NCBI RefSeq assembly: GCF_032118995.1
Contig: NC_092650.1
Location: forward strand, 3,038,001 to 3,102,000
Reading direction: 5' to 3'
Length of the DNA: 64,000 nt
Origin: Asterias amurensis
Taxonomy: Eukaryota > Echinodermata > Asteroidea > Forcipulatida > Asteriidae
Positions within the stretch are counted from its first letter, which is position 1. Every line of letters begins with the position of its first letter. The notes under the pieces are model-generated. The model made no database searches. It was given only the letters and a program-made list of their open reading frames with translations, and was not told the DNA's origin. The translations under genes and the position numbers were made by a program. This document shows positions 40,459 to 52,400 of the stretch, piece after piece.

Positions 40459-43400
40459 CACACACGCTCAAGCTGAATACGCCTGCAACCGTGGACCTTC
40501 TATTGTCCCTCTTTTGTTTATACTCAAACTTTTTTGCAACAGCTCCCATTGGTTTTGTATATGTTTTCCAACCGTAGACCTTTCCCTACTCTTTTGTTAT
40601 AGGTCTTCGGTTTGAATGTGTATACCTACTCACGTAGACACCCCAAATTATAATAAAAATAAATCAATTTAAAACAATAAATAAATGAATAAAAATCAAT
40701 CAATTACTCAAACAATTATTCAAAAAAAATATGAAACATCCCTTAACTCCCAGAGTTTGTTGTAGTACATGTAAGACGTTCACAGTAGTTAGTTTAATGT
40801 AAATATTTTCACTGCTTGTTTTCAAACTATGTTCATGTTCTTGTTCTGTTCCGTTTTTACCTGCTCTCATCACCCAACTTATTCTGGAAATTTAATTTTC
40901 TGATTTTTTGTTTCAGGTTGCCTCTTTTCATGGTTCACAAAGTACTCAAGGATTTTGTTGAGTCTGTCTCGCCTCCGAATCTAAACATCCGACCACACAC
41001 AGATGTTTGTAGTCTGGAGGATTCGGTTCTTGTAGCTCTAGCAGTTTACAACAGATGGTAAATAAAAAACAGTTTCGTTAATTTGAGGATTGGTAGACTA
41101 AGACCTAAGCGGTGTTCCTATCAGACTTTTTTTGTTAAAGTGTTGCGACTTTTTTGTAGAACGACAAAAATAAATCCAATGGGGACGCATGGTAAACTGA
41201 CCTCCCTGTCAACTTACTGCAACCATGATACTGTCCGAAAAAGGTTGCTGAAGATGTCCGCGCAGTAACTTAGAGGATTTGGTCTTATTATGAAATGCAT
41301 ATATGGCTAGATAGATAATTTAAAAGTAGAATCTAATGATCCAAACAAACATGCCTTGACATTGCACTGTTTTCCTTTTACGTCGGTGTTAGCGTCGAAA
41401 AAGGAAAGCCGAGCAATTGCGAGTGCTACTTGTGTGGATCATTATACTCTACTTTTAAAATATCTTTCTAACAATATGTATTTCATAATACATGGTTTCA
41501 AATGCTTTTCAAAGACCAACTTGTCCGATCCAAGGCAACATACGTGTTCCTTTAACAGGGCCGTTATGAAGTCCAATTGGAACAGCTCCGTGCTGTAAAC
41601 CTACCCCGACCACGCTCGAACACTATGCCACTTTCCCAGAAAATAAGTGCAGGGGGGGAATAATGCACATCAGAATTACACCAAAGCCAGTCACGGTAAC
41701 TTTCCGCGTGGTAGTAGAAGAAAAAGTGCATGGGAACACGACTTAAGACCAACAGAAAAAGAAATCTCTAGATTAATCTATTCTCAAGCTTGATTTTGAC
41801 CATGACGCATATTTTTTTACAGGTGCATTAGAACGTTGCTTGACAGCGCTTACTCAACCAAGTCGAACAAGACATCCATCGCCAACATTGCAAATGGGTG
41901 AGTCTAAAAGTCAACAGGGCCCAATTTCATGGCTCTGCTTACCGTAAGCATAGACTGGGCGCTTATGGAAGCAGGGGTTTCGCGCTATGTGTTAAAGCTC
42001 TGGAGAGATCCTTGTTGTGGTGCAGCATCTTTAGTTGCTCTCAGGCCGACCCTTGAGACGACACAGAACAGCTGATAAACAGAATTTACACAAAGATGGT
42101 GTACGATGTATGAATCTGTCTGATGAAAGACTGAACAAAAAGTGCAAATATTTGAAGTCTCTTATAAACCACCTTTATGATTTCGGTATTTTGTTTTGAT
42201 TCCAGGTCCAATATGAATGTGGCTGGAATTAACGAGATGGTCATTAAAACAGTGAGTAAATATTAACCAGGGATGAGATTGTTCAGACTTTTTATGTCGG
42301 CCTGGTGAAGAAAATCAGACAATATTTTTTCCCACAAATAAAGAAATCCTGCTCATTGGTCTACTTCTCTAGTGCTTTGGATACTGTTCCCAAAAGCTCT
42401 TTGGAGTCTATAACCCCATGGGTTGCCAAACTGTAGTGGCATCATTTCAACATACCTTTGAATTTGTATCCAAGTTTCAGACTTTTTCTTTAGTATTGAC
42501 TCTCACCCCTGATTAACATTACCACACCACTTACAAATATGTGATGGTTTTTACCTCGAAAAACAACCAAAAGTAATATTGCACCACAACACCTTGTAAA
42601 CCATTACAAGCTGCTATAAAGTAATAGGTACCATACTTCAAAACATAGCTCCAAATATCTGGCAGAAAAAGAAGAAGAAAAAACCCAGAGCATTTTGATA
42701 CACCCCTGGGGATGTGATACAGCGCTATACATGAATCCATTATTAATGTTCATTTTGGATTTACCCATACATGACAAGTGTGTTAGCACTTTCCCAAGTC
42801 CTGTGAACAAACATCACAGGCGTGTTACTCGGGTGGGATTCGAACCCACGACCCTTGCAATTCTAGAGCAGTGTCTTACCAACTAGACTACCGAGGGTGC
42901 CCGGTAGCTAGAGGCAGTTCGAATCCTATGTTTTGGCAGCGGGTACCGCATCGATATAAGAGATGTCAAATTTGCATCGGGGATAAAGAATATTAATTTT
43001 GGATTTACCCATACACCGATGTGTGTTAGCACTGTATACTCAGTACTTTCCCAAGTCCTGTGAAAAAATATCACAGGCATGTTACTCTGGTGGGATTCAA
43101 ACCCACGACCCTTGCAATTCTAGAGCAGTGTCTTACCAACTAGACTACCGAGGTTGCCAGGTAGCTAGAGGCAGTTCGAATCCTATGTGTAATAGGATGA
43201 AATTGCAGCCCTTTCTTTTTTTTGTTACCCCTAGTTTACCTATGTCCTGCTCGGACTAGGGCGAGTCTAGGGGTGGGTGGTTGCCTGGTGGTGTGTGATG
43301 AGTGGGTGATTGGTAGCAGGATTTGCAACCAATCAGGGCTATTGAGGAAGGGATGTCTAGGGGTCAGTGACCAAACCCAAGAAAGTGGTTTGACACTTGG

Positions 43401-46400
43401 CCACTGGACACCGACAGAGGACGGATAGTGTTAGAATTAACCCTCCAAGTTCCTTCAATAATTACACTTTGCCTCTGTCGGACATCTACGTTGGATTGCG
43501 CCAGCCCAGCTTTATTACCACAATAATTGTATATTCATCCCCTGTCCTGCTCTAGGTGAGTTTGATTTTACTTTTATCTTTCTTGTGAACCTAGTTAGGT
43601 TTAAAAGTTAAAGTAAAGATCGGCGTGTCGCTTAACACTTAGTTTTAACAATCGCTGCTACTTTCTATTGTGTAAGGATAGTGTTTCAGATTTTGATGAT
43701 TGAAGTTCTAGAAAAGAAGTTCCTTTTTACAAGCTCTTATTTTGAATTGATAATTGTTGACTTGTTGTTTTCCATGCTCTTTTGACTTTTTATGCTTACA
43801 AAATGTGAATTGCCAGATTACATTTTGTCTCAGTATTATCTTGCTTTGAACTTGATTTATTTAATGTTGATTTAGTTTCTGCATTATTCAGTACTTATTT
43901 GTTTCATGGTTTAATTGCATTGTCTACTTTGTTCAAGACCAGATACTTTAACTAGAGTCTGTTTTATTCAGTGGTTGATTTATTTGATTACACCTGTTGA
44001 TTATTAAAACAACTTATTTCTAATAGTACTTTTTTATATGAGTTTGGCAACAGACAAAGACTAGTTTTGTATTTGGAGTTTTTTTGGTTTTAGTTTTATG
44101 CATCTATCTTTCTTTTATTTACTGAAACTATACTGTTCAGTCAGTAATCATTTTTATCATAGTTTTGCTCTATGGTTTCATACATATATCTTTGCTTTTT
44201 AACTTCTCGTTTGGTTGTTAATGTTTTGCATTTACTTTTATTTTTACTTCTTTTAAGTTTATCATTGTATATAATTCATTGCAGTCAAACCAATTCCCAC
44301 GGTTTTTCATTGTTTATTGTAACATCCTGATTTCATGGTACCAATAGTTCCATGGAATGTCTTACCACACAATATGCAAGGGGTGTAGTTTCCCTTAATT
44401 GGCTTTTAAATACCCTGTCCATCATTTTGCCTCAGGCATGCACTGGTCTGGGGAATAGTGTGACCTTTTAGCACCCATACTGCACTGGCTAGTGTAACAG
44501 TCTCACACAGCTGTTATTGTTTCACACTTAATTTACTTCCAAGATTAGTGATTTCTGTTAAAGGATTATAAGATTTATTATTAGGTATTTAATTTTAGTG
44601 TAGTTTATATTTGTGAATGGCATAGTATTAATTTTAAACTTGGCCACTGGACACCGACAGAGGACGGATAGTGTTAGAATTAACCCTCCAAGTTCCTTCA
44701 ATAATTACACTTTGCCTCTGTCGGACATCTACGTTGGATTGCGCCAGCCCAGCTTTATTACCACAATAATTGTATATTCATCCCCTGTCCTGCTCTAGGC
44801 CGAATCCAAATCAAGAGAGCCAGCAGGACAGCGTGTCATCAACTGTAGCCTATTTATCTTCACTGCATTTTCGTCATAACCAGTCGTACCAGGACAGTAA
44901 TCCTGTCCCCTGATCAAGGACAAGGACCTGTTTCTGAAGTCCCCATCTCCAAGTTTGTCATCATCTTCACAGCCCAATATCTTCAACTTTGCTGGAAGAA
45001 CTTTTACATTGTTACACCGGAATCTTCAATTCAAGTTATCGTCCTTCCCAGTCCACCACCAACAGATAGGCCATTCATTTATTTTTGTTTTATATTTCCA
45101 TTGTATAAAGTTTCATTGTTATTTTCGTTGCATTTATAATATTGTCGAGACCCGCCGGGTTTACTTCTCTCTGTTTGTTTCTGAGATTTTATTAGTATCT
45201 CGTTCACATTGTTTAAATACAGCGTTTTAAAGTCGCCTCTCCCTTATAGTAGTCGGGATTTGAATAAACCTTTCTTTATATTTTACAACACCACTAAAAC
45301 AGCGTGTCCCTTGTAAAATTTATTATGTTTCAGCACAGAGTGCGCTAGCCGCACTCAAACCTGTTACATATGTAACATGCCTGTGATATTTTTTTCACAG
45401 GACTCAGGGAAAGTACCGAGTATACAGTGCTAACACATGTTGGTGTATATTCTTTATCCTCGATGCAAATTTGACATCTCTTATTATTATTGTTGTTGGC
45501 ACTCCAACTCCTATAATTAAAACTCTCAAAACTTGGAAAAACAACAATTATAATGTGAGAGTAACTATAAATATAAATATGAATAGTAAACTTGCGGGTA
45601 CAACCATGACTAAAATCTCTTTTGAAGGAGTGGTGGCAGTATACTCTGCTCGTCTTCAGGACGAGCAGAGTATACTGTTTGAAACGTCGAGACCAAACCG
45701 GTTCTTTTCAGAGCCACCACTCCTTCAAAAGAGATTTTACTCATGGTTGCACCCGCAAGTTTACTATTCATATTTAAATTTATAGTTACTCTCGTATCTC
45801 CGCACCATGCAAAGCTTCAAACACCAATTATAACTTGCATTCAAATTTGTCATTTCAGGTTAAGGATACCCTACAGGAATCTGTAAGTTTTCTGGAACGT
45901 TGTCTTAAGATCAACAGAGACATCTCCATTCCCAACATGAAGACATTCCAAGAAATACCGCCTACAACAACAACAACCATCGAAACCCCGCCGACCAATG
46001 GCGAAGCAGAGACTTCAGCATTGACCAATCACAGACAGGATGCAGAGCGGGAGTCTCTTCCCGTTTTGAGCAAGGATCAGTTTCTTTGTTTGTTGTATTA
46101 TGACCTCGGCAGTTTGTACTTCCATCAGAGACTTGTTGTCACGGCGACGGAGATGTTCAATAGGGCGGCTGCTACTCTTCCCTCGGTGAGATACACCTCT
46201 TAAAAATACTTACTTTAGAGTTTAAAGGCACTGGACACTATTGGTAATTACTCAAAATAACTATTAGCATAAAAACTTACTTGGTAACGAGTAATGGAGA
46301 GCTGTTGATAGTATAAAACATTGTAAAGTAATGTAGTTTTTGAGAAAGAAGTAATTTCTCACTTAAATATTTGAGTTTGATTTTGAGACCTCAGATTTTT

Positions 46401-49400
46401 ATTTTGATGTCTTGGAATAAAGCATCTTAAAGCACACAACTTGTGCAACAAGGGTGTTTTTTATTTCGATATTCTCTCAAAACTTTGACGACCAATTGAG
46501 TTCAATATTTCACAGGTTTGTTATTTTATGCATATGTTGAGATACACCAAGTGAGAAGACTGGTCTTTGATAATTACCAGTAGTGTCCAGTGTCTTGAAG
46601 ATTCTCATTCAAAAGCTTCACTTCTTTCAAGTTATCAAACTTTGCTACACTTTGGAATTCCTAATCAGAAGCTACTTCTCTCAACTGGCTTTTAAAAACA
46701 CAAACCAATAAGAGGCCGTTCACAATTTTCAACATGTTCACAAGTTTACAAACCGTATACTTTTTCAAAACCCCCTCCCTTCCCCCTAAAAGTGTACAAA
46801 GAAAAAGTCAGTGATATAATCAAGTCATCTTTGCTCAAGTCAAGTCAAGTCGCAAGTCATTTTTCCTCAAGTCAAGTCAAGTCACAAGTCAAATTTTTGC
46901 AAGTCAAAGTCAAGTCTTAAGTCAATTTTTTGCAAGTCAAGTTAAGTCACAAGTCACATAATGTCCTAATATAAGTCAAACGACAAACATAAGTAAAATC
47001 TTTCCGTCGCCAAATGTTTCCAACGACTACCTTTGTCTACCTGATCCAAAACAAAGCTTTTGAGGTTAAATAGCTACTTTAACACCAAGAAATTATATTG
47101 GAAGATAATATTGTTAAACCTCCCTTTAAAATATATAATGTGTTTTGTTGGCAGCTTTCTGGGTCCGTTTACTGCGACATAGATTCAAAAACTCTGCAAG
47201 GTTATTTATCTGCCTGCGTTGGGTGCCAGAGGCTCCTAACCCCAGATCAACCCAGTCGAACCGTCCCTGGAGGACCCATCATTCAAAAGATTGAGAAAAG
47301 CAGACAGGAAGGTTTCAAAGTAAGCGTCAACACAAATTCAGAAGATTCTCAAAGTTTAAGAGATGTTAAATTTGCATCGGGGATAAAGAATATTAATTTT
47401 GGATTAACCCTTACAACGATGTGTGTTAGCACTGTAAACTCCGTACTTTCCCGAGTCCTGTGAACAAAAAATCACAGGCATATTACTCGGGTGGGATTCG
47501 ACTTGCCTCTAGCTACCGGGCAATCTCTGGGGTCTAGTTGGTAAGACACTGCTCTAGAATTGCAAGGGTCGTGTGCTCGAATCCCACCCGAGTAATATGC
47601 CTGTGATTTTTTGTTCACAGGACTGGGGGGAGAGTATACAGTGCTAACACGGTGTAAGGGTAAAACCAAAATTAAGATTCTCTTTACCAAGTACGTTTTT
47701 ATGCTAAATTTTTTTTTGAGTAGTTACCAATAGTGTCCAGTGCTTTAATACAACTGTAAAATACTTTATCAACTTCTCTTTTTTCCAGGGCATTGCTGAA
47801 CTTCTCGAGGAGGACAATTGTAAATTACAAACCCCGCTCTCCTATCGAGACTACCTCCTTCAAATCGTCCTCTCTCAGCCAGACGTCGACATTGAGATCA
47901 AGCATCACGTTTTAATCCTCAGTGTTATTAGGAGATACAAGGAGGCGTCCATTATGCCTCCTCATCATCTTGAGGCTATAGGAAGTGCCTCACAGAAGAA
48001 TCTGGAGGTCCTAGGGACGGTGAGTGCACATGATTTAAAGGAGTTAATACAGGGGTGTGATTTTTCTGTTTAACCCCCCCCCCCCCCCTAAAAAAAAAAA
48101 AAAAATCTTAAAAAAATAAATAAAAAAATTACATTATATTTTAGAACTTCAAATTCATAAGATTGCAGAGTAGGGCTTTCAAAACCAAAGATAAATATAA
48201 GGCATAAAAAACAAACATTTATGTTGGTGTAACGGCCCCCCAAAATAGGGTACATATAGGTAGGTAGGGATTTTGTTGGTTTTTTTTTTTCATTTTTTTT
48301 CTCCCTTCCAGCAATGAAAATGACATGTTTTCTAATTGTTTAAGCCGTTGGTATACACCATAACAACAGAAAACAAGGTTACACACAACAAATGGTATAT
48401 TTTTAAACTCTTGATGACATTTATTTAATTTTTATGTCTTTAATAGATTTTAATGATTAAATTTCTTCCCTTGAAAAAAATGAAAATATACAGGGTCGGC
48501 CGTACTTTTAGGGTAGGTCGGGTTACCCCAACATAACATATATTTTTTTGTATGCCTAATGGAAGCAGGCTTTGTACCCACAAGTCGCCTCGGGACCTTG
48601 AGGGCTTTTGGGACAACCCTCCAGTTTGGAGGTACTTGGGATAATTGAGGCCAGTTTGGGCCTCAGTGGGATCATTACTGTGATCAGACTGAACAAGAAA
48701 GAAACATCAACTTGAAAAAAACTTGTTAACTCGGAGGTGTTGTTGTCTTTATTTCAGTTTCTTAAAGGAGAACTTCAGCAAGGCACAAATAAGAACAAAC
48801 TTATGACACTAGTCAGGTAAGTAAATTGATAGTTTAACTCTAAAAATTGTTGTTGATGGCCTCTTAAAATTTTAGCTAGCACCCCACAACTCAAGAACTC
48901 TTAGACCAAAAATCAAAATCCCTGAAACTTAATTGTAAAACGGAAAGAACGAACACAATTTGTTGTCTTACATTGTCCACAATTTTAACAATAGTTAAAG
49001 TTGCTTCTTTTTTATGCTTTTCTATTATGCAGCCTTCTAAAAAAGATTCTTTTCCTAGTGCAATTTTTCTTTTGTGTTGTTGTTTTGTTTTGTTTTTTAT
49101 CTCATTGATGTTTTTTATTGTGATTCCGCTTTCTTAATTATTTTGTCAAATTCTTGTTCTTGTAAATTTACTTGCAATTCAGCTGATGCCGCGTTTTGTA
49201 AATTTGTATAATAAACCCTTGATGAATGAATGAATGACTCTACTAGGGTCAAAATATGAGACCATTAACAACCATTCTTATACAAGCGTTTGAAGATAAA
49301 AACAAGGAACCAGAATGTGTCTCTGCTTGTCTGAGATCTATGACTATTTATTCTAAGAGTTGTCAAATATCAAGAAAACATGGTCCCTTTCTGAAGAAAC

Positions 49401-52400
49401 TGAAATCTAAAAAGTGATTTTTCTTTTTTGGTAGATGTTTGTGTTGTGATGAAAGGCTTTCCAAACATCTTCAACAATCTCTTCAAGATTTGCTCACAAG
49501 AGAAGAGTTACTTGAAGTATGTGGAGGGAAGATGGAGGATAAATCAATGGAGCAGAAGATGTGCATCTCTTCCCAGTGTGGTAAGAAGTTAAATCAACCT
49601 CAAGGAATCGTTATACGATATGTGATACGATAAAGCAAAAAGAGTCGTTTGTCGGAAATATCTGTATGAAGAAACAAGCCAAAAACAGGCCAACAAAATT
49701 GTCACAAAAATGTGTTTTGTACATTTAAATGCCAAAATATATCTTGTTTTATACTTGCAACTTCCTTCTTCGCCTTGGGTGCCATTTCCTTCCTTGGGTG
49801 TACAAAACGCCATGGACCCCGCAACAATTGTATAATGTAACTGGTGACCCCGATTGAAGAAATAAATTATTTTGTTATACAAATCTGGTTATAAAGAGCT
49901 TGAATTTGATTTCTTTTTTCAGACAATGTCGCTCTCCAGTTGGGCAAACTAGAACAGAGGTTACTTCTGAGTAATAGCAACACAGACTTGGAGAATATTC
50001 TCACTCAACTACATCGACTTGGACCAGGAAAGCACTACTCAAATATTAACAGTAAAGTAAGTAATAATTAACTATGACTAGTAGTAAACTTATATAGGGT
50101 TTGAGGCATTGCATGGTGTGGGTTGCCCCTTGTGTGTAGTGAGGCGTAGACTGTGGGTTGTTAGAGGAGGAGGGTGGTAGGATGGTGTTCCAAATACTGC
50201 TGATGAAATAACCTTGCAGGTACAACCATGTGTTAAATTTCTTTTGAGGGAGTGTTGGCTCTGACAAGGGCCAGTTTGGTCTCAATGTTTCGAACAGTAT
50301 ACTCCTCTTCAGAGCCAATACTCCCTCAAAAGAGATTTAATACATGGTTTTACCCGCAAGTTTACTATTATTTATTTTTGATTCTATCCCAGCCTATTTT
50401 CTATACCATCCACCCGGGTAATAGTTAGAAAGCAGGACAGTTCTTTTCAGAACTGAGAAGTCTCCCGAACCCCGAACATCTGCTCAGCGGTAGTAAAACA
50501 AAGCAAGACAGTTCTCTAAGAACAAACTCTACCTGGCAAGTAGATACACACGTGGTGTAACCGCAAACCAAATATACGTTGATACCTCACCAAGCAATGC
50601 CTCAAAACCTATAGTTTTTTCTTATTCTTCACACTATACCCCCCCAAAAAAAATTCTTCATAGAATCTTATCAATGTCTCTAATGATATAACCATTAAAT
50701 GATTTTTTTTCCTTCTTTATTGACAGTGGCAGATTGAGAAAAGCTATGCTTTTATCCTGGACGGTATGGGAGACAAGAAGACTCAAGATATGCTGTTTTT
50801 ATTGTTAGTCAAGGCACAACACTGCACTCAGATTAAAGTAAGTTACTGTCTCTGTCTCTAGAACAATATAGTCTTATATTATCTGCAAATCATTGACAAA
50901 CTTGAAAGTGAAAAAAACCCAGGGTCACCATTAAAAGAAAGACAGAAGGATTGAATAGTTCAGAGAGTTTTTCAGTAAGTAAAGTCCATGTGGGGGGTTT
51001 TCAATCTATGAAGGTGTTCCTGTTAAATTGCCTAAGAAATGGAGCTTAGAGTGAAAAATTTTCCACAATTTTGTTTCTGGAATAGTACACAGATACAATT
51101 TCTATCTCTTTCCTAGAGTTACACAACAGCCAAATCCTGTTAAATTGCCTCAAAAAAAGAAGCTTAGAATGACAAAGTTTCCGAAAAGGTTTTCTTTATA
51201 AAAATGATGTTGTTATAAAAAAGACACAAATTTCTATCTCTTTCCTAGAATTACTCAACAGCTAAATCCCTACTGCAGACTGCACACGCTCTAGTCCGTG
51301 ACACGTCCTTCAAGCTACAAAAAGCGCTATTACATGAGGTACTGTATGTGGAGTTGCTAAGTGGAGAGGCCGATAGTCAGACCACTGAAGCAGGCAAACA
51401 AACCATAGCACAAAGGATACAAGCGTGCTTAGCAAGTGCCAAGAGTGGTAAGAGTGTTTGGTGCCTTAATTTTTTACGTTACTGTTTCAAAAGATAAAAT
51501 GTAAAGACCAATCTAAATGGGTAGCCAGTGTATAATGATGCTGTCCTACAGACAGCATAGACAGCATCATACCCTTGTATTATTTCATGGCTGAGTGGTT
51601 CAGACCATTGAATTCAAGTTCTTGGGGTTAAGTCTTAGAGTATGGGGTCAAACCCCAGCCATGACACTTGTGTTTTTGAGCAGGATACTTTACTATAATT
51701 GCTTCTCCTCTTTCAGGGGAATAAATGGGAACCTGCGAAGGCAGAGGTAGATATTGTGCATGAAATTGCCACCGGAGTGCCACGGCAGCTCGGGGCTATA
51801 CACTCCCTATAGGGGGCTGAGAGAGATTTAAAAAGGAATGTTGTTGGCTCAATGACCAGAGCACTAATGTAAAGCCCATTGAGACATTATTGTGAACTGC
51901 CCTATATAAGAACTAGTTATTATTAGTATTATTAACAAGAACATATTCCTGTTTTTTATCTTGATTGTGATTTCAGAACGTGACATTACACCGAGGGACT
52001 CGATGCTAGATGAGTGTGTGATTCATCTACTCAATTCTGGTAACTGGATTGATGCTATGGGAGCTGACTTCATTGGTACCCAGTACTCAATGGTAAATTG
52101 TATGGTTATAAATTTTGTGGCTATAATTGCTTCTCTCCACCCAGGGTTAAATGGGTACCTGTGAGGGCAGATATGGTTCTTGTGATTGATTTAGCCGAGT
52201 AGCGCATAATTGTTGCACATGCTGTATACTCCCCAGGGAGCTGAGGTGGTTCAAGGGGATAGATTAAGGCCCATCCTGGGGTCGATTTCACAGACAGTTA
52301 GGACTAGTCCTAACTTAATACAAGTCCTAAGAGATATCAAAAACGTACAGCTAGTCCTAAGTTAGGACTAGTAACTGGTCCTAACTCGAGATAAGACTAG

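Larger units (their letters stand above)
43188..45368 (+). mobile_element. LTR-like element (long solo LTR or miniature LTR element)
   Basis: Begins TGTAATAGG and ends CCTGTTACA, short inverted ends of TG...CA type, and is flanked by TATG at 43184-43187 and 45369-45372. It interrupts a family P repeat that resumes at once on the right. It contains two 162-bp direct repeats (43395, 44638), a T-rich middle and, near the right end, AATAAA at 45263-45268, as expected of an LTR poly(A) region. No gag or pol frame is present. At 2.18 kb it is long for a solo LTR, so a miniature element or an LTR enlarged by duplication are alternatives. It lies in INTS8 intron 5, same strand by the poly(A) signal. 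Confidence 0.6.

Noticed and set aside
45471..45785. 104-codon frame
   Set aside because: Runs through the palindromic element at 45557-45794; no protein similarity recognised.
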